From an uncultured Sunxiuqinia sp. (lineage in GTDB: Bacteria; Bacteroidota; Bacteroidia; Bacteroidales; Prolixibacteraceae): a stretch of DNA of 64,000 nt. Within the stretch, counting starts at the first letter, position 1. Each line of letters begins with the position of its first letter. The notes beneath the pieces were generated by a model. It was given only the letters and a program-made list of their open reading frames with translations, was not told the DNA's origin and searched no databases. Positions 44,601-53,261 of the stretch are shown piece by piece. A program made the position numbers and the translations under genes. The stretch covers positions 186,001-250,000 of the forward strand of contig NZ_CANLZV010000003.1 of NCBI RefSeq assembly GCF_947495665.1, given 5' to 3'.

Positions 44601-44786
44601 TTAAGAAAGTATCCTGAAAGTAGATATCTGAAGTGGGTAGAAGCAAAGTTTCGGGGAGCTTCTAATGTTGGAGACATTGAAGAGGCGATTCTGGGCAATT
44701 CGGGCACAACGATGGCTTACGACACAAAGTTTAAAGATAAACGCGTTGAATTACTGCTTTACCTACTAATAGAACTTAATCAATAA
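41643..44786 (+). CDS. DUF5107-domain protein with TPR repeats, exported
   Basis: 1047 residues with a signal peptide ending NLNAQTT. Residues about 40-440 are a DUF5107-type beta-sandwich related to sugar-mutarotase/glycosidase folds (NEYIKVFVCPEIGGKIWGA, RGAWTSGGLEYNFG). From about 455 to the end are many TPR-like helical pairs (YTRAKTHYEKALKEDPGFLPAINRLALSYY). Function of DUF5107-TPR proteins is not established; they recur in glycan-use loci and may bind or process glycans. First gene of the operon after the orphan sigma locus. Confidence 0.85.
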   Translation: MIRKTFCVITIIIVTLFGNLNAQTTISEELIEFKTYPFSDPNPVPEINRMYPYFYFHGYTNHAVQQKWKMVVLENEYIKVFVCPEIGGKIWGAIEKSTGKEFLYYNDVVKFRDVAMRGAWTSGGLEYNFGDIGHIPTCATPVDYATMENEDGSVSCVVGAIDLPSGTKWNVEIKVSPGKAFFETKASWFNNTELPCTYYHWMNAAAKAGDDLEFIYPGKNWIGHGEETGNWPTDNNREINWYKNNNFGSYKSYHVMNSYSEFFGGYWHNEDFGFGHYGNFDEKPGKKLWIWGLAPEGMIWEDLMTDTDGQYIEYQAGKLFNQAANSSTLTPFKHKEFVPHDADIMNEIWFPLKGTKGMKAVSEYGVLNILKNERKQKVVLSALQPLNDQLYMYKNGDLLSSARIELKPLELFETSINVNPSDEIKIVLGDNKLSYSSNKNETLVDRPIYPNNNFNWDSAYGQFIKGLELEKQREYTRAKTHYEKALKEDPGFLPAINRLALSYYRQMDYKKALALIYKALSIDTYDGEANYLLGLICREGGNITLAKSGFSIAMGKVAFRSAAATELANLFLNEENRSKAEQYANKALAYNAYNLDALKILALSKRKSGDKERAKEVLKTIAELDGTNHFQKFETFLLSENLEDQKLFVSGISNELPHESYLDLAISYYEKGCKQEAIKVLELAPENPVVNLWLAHLKGTGRENYLDKVVSQSAQFVFPHRAQTAKLIESFLNTHSHWKLNYYLGLVYWNKGLLEKAVQQFELCENNPDFAAFYLAKVKLLESIEEKLQCAKMALELEPESWRAALEVANFYLKDNRALAAKRIIQPFLQTHPEQSAIGLCYAQCLSGEEKFEEAAYFLENYELLPFEGATVGRDLYNEVCIRSAARALNGGKYNKAIKLAQKAKKWPLNLGVGKPFDVDERIEDYILFLAYNAKGDKQKAKATALKITDYNHPDFKEENSSLFLQLMMLKRTNREEDAQLKLSGFLRKYPESRYLKWVEAKFRGASNVGDIEEAILGNSGTTMAYDTKFKDKRVELLLYLLIELNQ

Positions 44787-44804
44787 TTAAATCTTTTCTT
44801 TTTA

Positions 44805-44841
44805 TAATGTATAAGAAGTAGAACGTGATTTATACATTATG
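44805..44841 (+). terminator. Stem-loop in the gap before the Gfo/Idh gene
   Basis: Perfect 11-bp inverted repeat ATAATGTATAA/TTATACATTAT with a 15-base loop. AT-rich, no T-tract, so it may be an mRNA-stability or operator element more than a terminator. Confidence 0.4.
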
Positions 44842-44870
44842 CCTGTATTGCACAAAATAACATTATTACC

Positions 44871-46256
44871 ATGACAGAATCAAACTGGAACAGAAGGAAC
44901 CTATTAAAATCGTTAGGATTAGCAGCGGTTGGAGCGCCACTGGCTTCAAATGTCTTAGCTGGCGAAAAGCAAAACCATCTTATTCCTATTAATAAAGTAA
45001 ATGATAAAAAGCTGGATAAACCACTTAAGGTTATTGTTATTGGTGCCGGAAGTAGAGGTTGGGGAGCCTACAGTTCGTATGGCTTAAAGTTTCCGAAGGA
45101 ATTAAAGGTGGTTGGTGTTGCTGAACCAGTTCCTTATCGCCGCGAGCGTATCTCAAGGGCTTATAACATCCCTAAAGAGAATCAGTTTATTACTTGGGAG
45201 CATGTTTTCAATGTGCCCAAATTTGCAGATGCTTTGTTTATCACCACACCAGACGATTTGCATTATGGTCCTGCAATAGCTGGCTTAAAGGCTGGTTATC
45301 ATCTCTTGCTGGAAAAAGTAATTGCTCAAACATGGAACGAATGTAATGACATTTTAAAACTGGCAGAACAGAAAAATTCGATTGTTGCAGTATGTCATGT
45401 ATTGCGATACACGCCATATTTTAAGAAGCTTAAGGAGATTCTGGATGACGAGGAAATTGGCGAAGTGGTAAGTATACAACATCTTGAACCTGTAGAACGA
45501 ATTCACATGTCGCACTCTTTTGTTCGGGGGAATTGGGGAAATACAAAAAAATCGAATCCGATGATTCTTTCAAAATCATGCCATGACACAGATATTTTGC
45601 GTTGGTTGGTGAATAAACCTAGTAAAAAGGTTTCTTCTTTTGGCTCGCTGACTTTGTTCCGAGAGGAAATGGCACCCAACGGTTCTACCGATCGCTGTAC
45701 AAACAATTGTGCTGTTGAAAGAGATTGTCCTTATTCTGCCATAAAATTGTACAAGGGAAAAAGGGTATGGTTACAGCACCTGAATCTGGAGGAAGTAAAC
45801 GAACATACGATATTACGCGAATTAAAAAACGGACCTTACGGACGTTGTGTCTATCGTTGCGACAATGATGTGGTTGATCATCAAATAACCAATTTTGAAT
45901 TTGAAAATGGGGTTACTGTTGCATTTTCGATGGAAGCATTAACTCATTACGGGGGGCGTAAAACCCGTATTTTTGGAACTAAAGGAGATGTTATTGGTGA
46001 TGAAAAAAACATAATTGTTACCAATGCTGAGACAGGTAAACAACAAACATGGGATGCCAGTAAAGCTCAAAAATTTGAATCAGGCCACGGTGGTGGCGAT
46101 CACGGTTTAGTTTACGATTTTGTGCGTGCTGTAAGTTTCGAAGATCCTACTTTGCTTACATCAACCATTCAGGCATCAATGGAAAGTCATTTAATGGGAT
46201 TCCAGGCTGAGGCATCGCGTTTGGAAGGTGGAGCTCTAAAATATATTAAAATGTAG
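44871..46256 (+). CDS. Gfo/Idh/MocA-family oxidoreductase, Tat-exported
   Basis: 461 residues. Twin-arginine signal NRRNLLKSLGLAAVGAPLA. The Rossmann domain starts VIVIGAGSRGWGAYSSYG, followed by FITTPDDLHYGPAIAGLKAGYHLLLEK (the family's EKP motif appears as EKV). A Cys group CTNNCAVERDCPYSA occurs in a subset of this family. It probably oxidises, epimerises or hydrolyses (GH109-like chemistry) a sugar with tightly bound NAD in the periplasm. Substrate unknown. Confidence 0.9.
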   Translation: MTESNWNRRNLLKSLGLAAVGAPLASNVLAGEKQNHLIPINKVNDKKLDKPLKVIVIGAGSRGWGAYSSYGLKFPKELKVVGVAEPVPYRRERISRAYNIPKENQFITWEHVFNVPKFADALFITTPDDLHYGPAIAGLKAGYHLLLEKVIAQTWNECNDILKLAEQKNSIVAVCHVLRYTPYFKKLKEILDDEEIGEVVSIQHLEPVERIHMSHSFVRGNWGNTKKSNPMILSKSCHDTDILRWLVNKPSKKVSSFGSLTLFREEMAPNGSTDRCTNNCAVERDCPYSAIKLYKGKRVWLQHLNLEEVNEHTILRELKNGPYGRCVYRCDNDVVDHQITNFEFENGVTVAFSMEALTHYGGRKTRIFGTKGDVIGDEKNIIVTNAETGKQQTWDASKAQKFESGHGGGDHGLVYDFVRAVSFEDPTLLTSTIQASMESHLMGFQAEASRLEGGALKYIKM

Positions 46257-46282
46257 TTTAAGAATACACACAAAACTTAGTT

Positions 46283-48577
46283 ATGATACAAAAAACTCTT
46301 CTTGGCTTATTTCTCGTTTTTATCTTTTTTTCATGTTCCAAACAGTTGGGGCAAAAATCGTTGACTTGTTCAGGAAACAATCTTATTTTTTACGAATTAG
46401 CCGATGTTTGGGACGAAGCCATGCCTCTTGGAAATGGAATGGTTGGCAACCTGGTTTGGCAAAAAGATGGCAAACTACGCTTCTCGCTAGATCGGGCCGA
46501 TCTTTGGGATTTACGCCCGATGCAAAACATTGACTTTAATAAATGGAAATTCCAAAACGTTTATGAGCATTGGAAAGCCGGTAAATACAACGAAGTACAA
46601 AAGGTATTCGATGTACCCTACGATAAATTGCCGGCACCATCTAAAATACCTGCAGGGGCCTTGGAGTTCGACATTGAAGAACTAGGAAAAATAAAGCAGG
46701 TAAGTCTCGATCTTAAATCGGCAACTTGTGTTGTAGAATGGTTGAATGGGGCAAAACTTACCACCTTTGTACACGCCGAAAAACCAGTTGGTTGGTATAG
46801 ATTTGAAAACCTGCCTGAGCAAATAAATATAGAATTAATATCACCGGCTTATAATCGTGAGAATAAAGAAGGTTATACCAGTCAGTCGCGTAACGACCTG
46901 AACCAATTAGGGTATGAGCAGGGTGAAATAATAAAAGGAGAAAATTCACTTACATACGATCAAAAAGGATGGGGAGAATTTGCATACCAAATTCATACTT
47001 CGTGGGAAGCAACAGAAAAAGAACTAACCGGTTGTTGGTCGGTTTCTTCAGAAAATGAAGGATGGGAGAAGACTCCTTTGGCAAGCGAAGTAGTTTCGAC
47101 CGAATTTCAGCGCGGTATGGATAACTCTTTATCTACGCATTTAAACTGGTGGGAAAATTACTGGTCGAAGTCGAGTGTATGTATTCCTGATTCATTGTTG
47201 CAAAAACAATATTACCTTGAAATGTATAAGTTTGGTGCAGCAGCCCGTGTGGATGCGCCACCCATTTCCTTACAGGCTGTATGGACTGCAGATCATGGTA
47301 AACTTCCACCATGGAAAGGCGATTTTCACCACGACTTAAATACGCAATTGAGTTACTGGCCTGCTTATGCCGGAAACTACCTGAATTTGGAAGAGGGCTT
47401 TTTGAACTGGTTATGGAAATATCGTCCTGCATTTAAAAAATATACCAAAGATTATTTTGGAGTAGAGGGAATGAATGTACCAGGAGTTACCACTCTGGAA
47501 GGAGAACCAATGGGAGGCTGGATTCAGTATTCGATGGGACAAAGTGTTGCTTCGTGGCTGGCACACCATTTTTATCTGCACTGGAAATTTTCAATGGATC
47601 GGGATTTTCTGAAAGAACGTGCTTATCCCTGGATTAAGGATGTTGCTGTTTTTCTCGGTCAAGTTTCGGTAAAAAGCGAAGATGGCACCCGAAAGCTGAA
47701 GATGAGTTCAAGTCCCGAAATATACAATAATTCTGCAGAGGCTTGGTTTGCCGAAACCACCAATTTCGATTTGGCACTTATTCGCTGGACCTATGAAAAA
47801 GCAACAGAAATGGCTGAAGAATTGGGTTTGCAGGAAGAAGCAAGTCAGTGGCAAGGAATCCTGAAAGAATGGCCAGAGTTGACCGTTGATAAGGAAAACG
47901 GATTAATGTTCGCTCCGGGATTCCCATATGATGAGTCGCACCGTCATTTTTCACATTTAATGGCTTATCATCCGCTTGGATTGTTGGATGTGGCTAATGG
48001 TGAAAGCGATAGAACAATCATTGAAAATACCCTAAAAAATCTTGAAAAGCAGGGATCAGGTGCCTGGACTGGGTATTCTTTCAGTTGGCAGGGAAATTTA
48101 TATGCACGTGCCCTTGATGGTGAAAATGCTGCTAAAGTTCTGCGCATATTTGCCGAATGTTTTTGCCTGAAAAACTCGTTCCATGTAAATGGCGACCAGT
48201 GTAAAGCGGGTCATTCAAACTTTACCTATCGGCCGTTTACTCTCGAAGGCAACTTCGCTTTCGCTTCCGGTATTCAGGAGATGTTGATACAAAGTCATAC
48301 AGGTGTTGTAAAGCTTTTTCCAGCTATTCCCGAAGATTGGAATGATGTAAGCTTTGAGCAACTTCGTACTTATGGCGCTTTTGTTATTTCGGCTAATAAA
48401 GCAAACGGTTTGGTTCAGGATGTGAAAATTGTTTCTGAAAAGGGTGGGCTTCTCAGGATGCAGAATCCATTCGCAGGCAAGTTCGAAATGAATAAAAACT
48501 ATCAATTTGAGGGCGATAATATTGTCATAGAAATGCAAGAAGGAGAAGTCATTAATTTAAAATCAATCAACTTATGA
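46283..48577 (+). CDS. Divergent GH95-like glycoside hydrolase, lipoprotein
   Basis: 764 residues with lipobox FIFFSC. Overall plan follows GH95: N-terminal beta-domain (WDEAMPLGNGMVGNLVW), helical barrel and C-terminal domain. The active-site motifs differ: HHDLNTQLSYW has Asp351 where GH95 has the first Asn of MNIN (Asn353 kept), SSSPE keeps the acid Glu479, and LEGNFAFA has Glu655 where GH95 has Asp (IDGN). This points to a different substrate or family than true alpha-L-fucosidases. It overlaps the next gene by 4 bp. Confidence 0.82.
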   Translation: MIQKTLLGLFLVFIFFSCSKQLGQKSLTCSGNNLIFYELADVWDEAMPLGNGMVGNLVWQKDGKLRFSLDRADLWDLRPMQNIDFNKWKFQNVYEHWKAGKYNEVQKVFDVPYDKLPAPSKIPAGALEFDIEELGKIKQVSLDLKSATCVVEWLNGAKLTTFVHAEKPVGWYRFENLPEQINIELISPAYNRENKEGYTSQSRNDLNQLGYEQGEIIKGENSLTYDQKGWGEFAYQIHTSWEATEKELTGCWSVSSENEGWEKTPLASEVVSTEFQRGMDNSLSTHLNWWENYWSKSSVCIPDSLLQKQYYLEMYKFGAAARVDAPPISLQAVWTADHGKLPPWKGDFHHDLNTQLSYWPAYAGNYLNLEEGFLNWLWKYRPAFKKYTKDYFGVEGMNVPGVTTLEGEPMGGWIQYSMGQSVASWLAHHFYLHWKFSMDRDFLKERAYPWIKDVAVFLGQVSVKSEDGTRKLKMSSSPEIYNNSAEAWFAETTNFDLALIRWTYEKATEMAEELGLQEEASQWQGILKEWPELTVDKENGLMFAPGFPYDESHRHFSHLMAYHPLGLLDVANGESDRTIIENTLKNLEKQGSGAWTGYSFSWQGNLYARALDGENAAKVLRIFAECFCLKNSFHVNGDQCKAGHSNFTYRPFTLEGNFAFASGIQEMLIQSHTGVVKLFPAIPEDWNDVSFEQLRTYGAFVISANKANGLVQDVKIVSEKGGLLRMQNPFAGKFEMNKNYQFEGDNIVIEMQEGEVINLKSINL

Positions 48578-51519
48578 AACTAAGAATACCGATCTGGACT
48601 ATCTGGACAACTACGCTGATTTTGTTATTCACTGCATGTCAGCCTGAAACAAACTCTTTGTATTCAGTGGCCGATAGGCCTTGGGAAGAGTCACTTGGCA
48701 ATCATCGTGCTGTAGTTAAGATAAACCAAGCTGCGGATGCCGTAGCTATGGATATTGTTTGGCGTCGACACGATCGAAATCCTGATGAAAAGCAATTTAT
48801 AATTATCCACGAAAGTGGCGAAAAAGTTGAAAATATTAAACGTATTCATGTGGATAATGAGCGTTGCAAGTTGGTTTTTGGGCCAGTAGTAAAAACGGGC
48901 ACGTATTACTTTTATTACCTGCCTTATATTGTTCAAGAAGAATATGGATTCTACAATAAAGGCTATTTAGAACCAGAAAAGAACTGGTCGGATAAATTTG
49001 ATTTTTCTGCGCTTCCAAAAGCGGAATTTGAAGAATTCCAGTCAAGAACTGAATTCGATAGTTTTTATCCTATGGAAGTAATTGCAGTTCAATCCGAAAA
49101 AGATTCGTTGCTAAAAGTTTATGGTAATGATTTTCTGGTTTTCCCTGAAGATCGCTTATTTCCCATTCGAATGTTGGATGAAATTCCGCAGCGGTGGATT
49201 AAAAAAGGCCCATCCAATAATTTTAAAGGAGAAGCACAAAGAAATGAGTACTACACTTTTCAGTTGGGTGTTTTTGCAGCACAAAAGGACTTAGCTGATC
49301 TAAAAGTTGAGTTTACATCATTAAAAAATGGAGATACTGAACTTCCGATTTCGAAGCTGACTTGTTTTAATACAGGGGGAGTGGGACCTTACGGCAAGCC
49401 TTTTGTAAAACGATTGGATTTAAAGCAGGGAAATGTTCAGCCGCTTTGGATCGGAGTGGATATTCCTGAAAATATAAAAAGTGGAAACTACAGAGGAACA
49501 GTAAATGTTATTGCTGAAAATGCCGAGCCACAAAGCATAAATATCAGTATTAAAATTACCGATGAAATTATAGGCGATCGCGGCGATAGCGAGGCATGGA
49601 GGCATTCTCGCCTTCGCTGGTTAAACTCAACACTTGGTATCGATGACCAACCCACTAAAGGTTACAACCCAATTTCAGTTTTGAGTGACAGAACCTATGG
49701 TTTTACAGGGAAAACAATGCAGGTGTCGGAAAGCGGATTTCCAGGTAGCTTTAAGGTAAAAGAAACAGAAATTCTGAACCGCCCCATTTCTTTTGTGGTG
49801 GAGACTCAAAAAGGCAAGGAGAATTTCACAGCACCTCAAAATGTGCAGTTGGTGAAAAATTCGCAAGGGAAAATGATTGGCTCATGGGAAAGCACCTCCG
49901 AGAATATAAAAATAGAAGGGCTTGGAACGATCGAATCTGACGGGTTTATTAACTACAAATTAAAACTGAAAGCCCTGAATACTGTTGATGCAAAAGACAT
50001 TCGTTTAGAGTTACCATTTAAAAGCCAAGTGGCAAAATACATGATGGGCATGGATTTGCCGGGAACCACAGTGCCACAACAACATAAGGCAAAGTGGAAT
50101 GGTCCGCACGATAGCTTTTGGATGGGAAACGAAGAGGCCGGAATTTGGTGCGAACTAAGAGGGGGTGAATATCATGGTCCGCTTTTAAACCTTTATAAAC
50201 CAGATTTCCCTGAATCATGGTATAACGCTAACAAAGGTGGTTTTAAAATAAAAAAAGCAAATGGTGAAGTAAACGTACAGGTTTTCTCCGGCAACCGTAA
50301 GCTGCAAAAAGGAGAGGAAATAGAATTTGAATGGTCGTTTCTGATAACACCGGTAAAAGACATTGACTATGAAAGCCAGTTTACCGACCGATATTACCAC
50401 AATGGAGGCAACCCCATTCCATCGGATGAAGACTTGGCGAGTGGTGTCAAGATTGTTAACCTGCACCATGCCAATAATTACAATCCGCATATTAATTATC
50501 CTTTTGTAGCGGTCGATTCCATGAAATGGTTTGTGGATCGGATGCATGAGAAAGGGCAAAAAGTAAAAATCTACTACACCATCCGCGAACTGACCAACTA
50601 TACTACTGAGTTGTGGGCGCTGCGTAGCTTGGGTGATGAGATTCTGGGTGATGGTCGTGGTGGCGGATACCCTTGGTTGCGCGAACACCTTGTTTATGGC
50701 TACCGTCCTCAGTGGTATCAGTGGTTTCCTGATAAAAGTGCCGATGCATCTGTAGTTAACGCCCCGGGCGATTCACGTTGGTACAATTACTACATTGAGG
50801 GTTTGAAATGGATGGTTGAAAATATCGACATCGATGGCTTGTATCTCGATGATGTATCATACGACCGTCGCACGGTAAAACGAATTCGTAAAGTATTGGA
50901 CAATACTAAACCTGGTTGTATGCTAGACTTGCATTCGAATACCGGTTTTTCAAAAGGACCTGCAACACAATACGCTGAATTTTTTCCATACCTGGATAAA
51001 TTGTGGTTTGGCGAGAGTTTTCATTACGATGAAATGCCACCTGAAAACTGGTTTGTCGAAGTATCTGGAATCCCATTTGGTTTAATGGGCGACATGCTTC
51101 ACCGCGGAGGAAACCGTTGGTTGGGAATGCTTTATGGAATGACCGTCCGCCATCCATGGATGACTGATGGAATAATTTGCGACCCGCGTCCGATTTGGAA
51201 AATCTGGGATGATTTCGGAATAGAAGAAGCAAAAATGACAGGCTTCTGGAATTCCGATGTACCTGTAACAACCAACAATCAAAATGTAAAAGTAACGGTT
51301 TATAAAAAAGAAGGAAAAACATTATTGTCCATTGGTAATTTCTCCGATTCTACTCAAAAGGTTGCATTGAAAATAGATTTTAAAGAGCTGGGAATTAATG
51401 CGGATAGAGCAACGCTTATTGCGCCTGAAATTGAAGATTTTCAATCGGCTAAAGAATGGAAAAACGGTGAGCAAATTAGTGTTGATGCACGAAAAGGATG
51501 GTTGATTTATGTTGAATAA
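48574..51519 (+). CDS. Putative glycoside hydrolase (DUF6067-like), lipoprotein
   Basis: 981 residues with lipobox LLFTAC. N-terminal beta-sandwich domains (about 30-350) include a GH123-N-like section (IKSGNYRGTVNVIAENAEPQSINISIKI); a TIM-barrel-like region follows with WFVDRMHEKGQKVKIYYTIREL, DIDGLYLDDVSYDR and MLDLHSNTGFS. The Asp pair in LYLDD is a good candidate for catalysis. Family call is tentative. Likely acts on complex plant or algal glycans in the periplasm or at the surface. Confidence 0.75.
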   Translation: MKLRIPIWTIWTTTLILLFTACQPETNSLYSVADRPWEESLGNHRAVVKINQAADAVAMDIVWRRHDRNPDEKQFIIIHESGEKVENIKRIHVDNERCKLVFGPVVKTGTYYFYYLPYIVQEEYGFYNKGYLEPEKNWSDKFDFSALPKAEFEEFQSRTEFDSFYPMEVIAVQSEKDSLLKVYGNDFLVFPEDRLFPIRMLDEIPQRWIKKGPSNNFKGEAQRNEYYTFQLGVFAAQKDLADLKVEFTSLKNGDTELPISKLTCFNTGGVGPYGKPFVKRLDLKQGNVQPLWIGVDIPENIKSGNYRGTVNVIAENAEPQSINISIKITDEIIGDRGDSEAWRHSRLRWLNSTLGIDDQPTKGYNPISVLSDRTYGFTGKTMQVSESGFPGSFKVKETEILNRPISFVVETQKGKENFTAPQNVQLVKNSQGKMIGSWESTSENIKIEGLGTIESDGFINYKLKLKALNTVDAKDIRLELPFKSQVAKYMMGMDLPGTTVPQQHKAKWNGPHDSFWMGNEEAGIWCELRGGEYHGPLLNLYKPDFPESWYNANKGGFKIKKANGEVNVQVFSGNRKLQKGEEIEFEWSFLITPVKDIDYESQFTDRYYHNGGNPIPSDEDLASGVKIVNLHHANNYNPHINYPFVAVDSMKWFVDRMHEKGQKVKIYYTIRELTNYTTELWALRSLGDEILGDGRGGGYPWLREHLVYGYRPQWYQWFPDKSADASVVNAPGDSRWYNYYIEGLKWMVENIDIDGLYLDDVSYDRRTVKRIRKVLDNTKPGCMLDLHSNTGFSKGPATQYAEFFPYLDKLWFGESFHYDEMPPENWFVEVSGIPFGLMGDMLHRGGNRWLGMLYGMTVRHPWMTDGIICDPRPIWKIWDDFGIEEAKMTGFWNSDVPVTTNNQNVKVTVYKKEGKTLLSIGNFSDSTQKVALKIDFKELGINADRATLIAPEIEDFQSAKEWKNGEQISVDARKGWLIYVE

Positions 51520-51600
51520 TATTTCGAGTAAAACATGTGTGGAATGTAGGTGCCATAAGAGAATCAATAGATAGATTTATATATGCATAAGATATAGGAA

Positions 51601-53250
51601 ATGAAAAATCGAATTCTTACTACGCTACTAACGCTACTTTTTTCAATCCAATTGTGGGCTCAAATAATCGAGCGCGAACGCCCAAAAGAGTGGGGAAACC
51701 TGATAGAAGGTGGACGCTTTATAGACCGCTTTCAAGCTATTCCGATAATTGGAGAATTAACGGATGAAACATGGGGGGCTGATGATGTTATACCTCGTTA
51801 TGTGGATAATGGCATTGAGGAAAAAGAATGGTCGTACTGGGGGGGGAATATTTTGGTTGGCGATGATGATAAATTTCATCTTTTTGTTTGTCGTTGGCCT
51901 GAAAATGCAAAAAAAGGACACATGGAATGGCCTCGTTCCGAAGTAGTACATGCCGTTTGTGAGAACAGTTTTGGTCCATTTCAGGTGAAAGAAGTAATTG
52001 GAAAAGGGCATAATCCTGAAATATACCGCTTAAAAAATGGTGGCTATGTTTTGTATGTTTACCAAGGCTACTATTATTCTGATAAAATTGATGGACCATG
52101 GGAGTACCACCAATTTGAATTTAATGCCCGCAATCGAAAAATCCCCGATGGCTTGTCGAACTTGACTTTTGCACAACGCGAGGATGGTTCGTACATAATG
52201 CTGTGTCGCGGTGGAAGTATATGGTTCAGCGAAGATGGACTTTCTGGCTATAATTTGGTGAGCGAGAATAGTATTTACCCACCTTATAAAGGAGAATATG
52301 AAGATCCGGTAATGTGGAAAACAAACATTCAATACCATGCTATTGTACACGACTGGAAGGGACGAATTGCCTATTACATGCGCTCGAAAGATGGTATAAA
52401 CTGGAAATTAGACCCTGGAGAGGCTTATGAAACCGGAATTGCTATTTACGAAGATGGAACCAAAGTAGATTGGTATAAATACGAACGTATAAAAATGTTG
52501 CAGGATAAATACGGACGTGCCGTTCAGGCTAATTTTGCAGTAATCGATACCATTAAATGGGACGATTTGGGAGGCGACAATCATAGCTCAAAAAACATTG
52601 GAATTCCTTTAACTTATGGCAGGTTGCTTACCATCTTAAATAAAGAACCAATTGATGCAACAACAAAATCAATAAAGGTTAAAGTAGAGGCAGAAAAAGG
52701 CTTTAATCCACATAAAGACATCGATTTGATTTCGTTACGATTTGGAGCACCTGAAGAAGTTAATTTTGGGAAAGGATGTAAATTATTGGATTCAGAAAAA
52801 GAGGGTAACGATTTGGTATTAACTTTTGAAGGAACAGGAAATGGGATTACGGAAGATAATTTCACCGCCAAATTAATAGGACAAACCACCAAGGGGAAAT
52901 TGCTTTTTGGTTATGCTCGATTACCGGGAGTAGATTATCTGCAAGCTGCCTTATCGGCTTGTTTGCCCAAAATTAATAGCGGTGAAAATGGAAGTGTTGA
53001 AATTGAGGTTCAGAATTTTGGACAGGTTGAATCTGAAAAATCAGGATTAAAAATAGAAGTGAAAACGGAAGGCAACTGGAAACGCTTTGCCTACACCGAA
53101 ATAGAACCTTTGAAGTCTTTTGAGAAAAGAATAGTAAGGGTCAAAAAGCCAATAGATTATGCTAAAAATGAATGTTTGGATGTTCGGGTGGTTATACTTC
53201 AGCCCGGACAAAGAGAGGTAAGCCTTACGGGCCAATTAACAGTTAAATAA
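51601..53250 (+). CDS. Five-bladed beta-propeller glycoside hydrolase-like protein
   Basis: 549 residues with a signal peptide ending LWAQI. Residues 25-350 look like a GH43/GH117-type propeller: [68 protein letters not shown] and the acidic pair in YEDPV are family-like. A C-terminal beta-domain (about 370-549) follows. Exact CAZy family not determined. Confidence 0.75.
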   Translation: MKNRILTTLLTLLFSIQLWAQIIERERPKEWGNLIEGGRFIDRFQAIPIIGELTDETWGADDVIPRYVDNGIEEKEWSYWGGNILVGDDDKFHLFVCRWPENAKKGHMEWPRSEVVHAVCENSFGPFQVKEVIGKGHNPEIYRLKNGGYVLYVYQGYYYSDKIDGPWEYHQFEFNARNRKIPDGLSNLTFAQREDGSYIMLCRGGSIWFSEDGLSGYNLVSENSIYPPYKGEYEDPVMWKTNIQYHAIVHDWKGRIAYYMRSKDGINWKLDPGEAYETGIAIYEDGTKVDWYKYERIKMLQDKYGRAVQANFAVIDTIKWDDLGGDNHSSKNIGIPLTYGRLLTILNKEPIDATTKSIKVKVEAEKGFNPHKDIDLISLRFGAPEEVNFGKGCKLLDSEKEGNDLVLTFEGTGNGITEDNFTAKLIGQTTKGKLLFGYARLPGVDYLQAALSACLPKINSGENGSVEIEVQNFGQVESEKSGLKIEVKTEGNWKRFAYTEIEPLKSFEKRIVRVKKPIDYAKNECLDVRVVILQPGQREVSLTGQLTVK

Positions 53251-53261
53251 AAAACGATACA

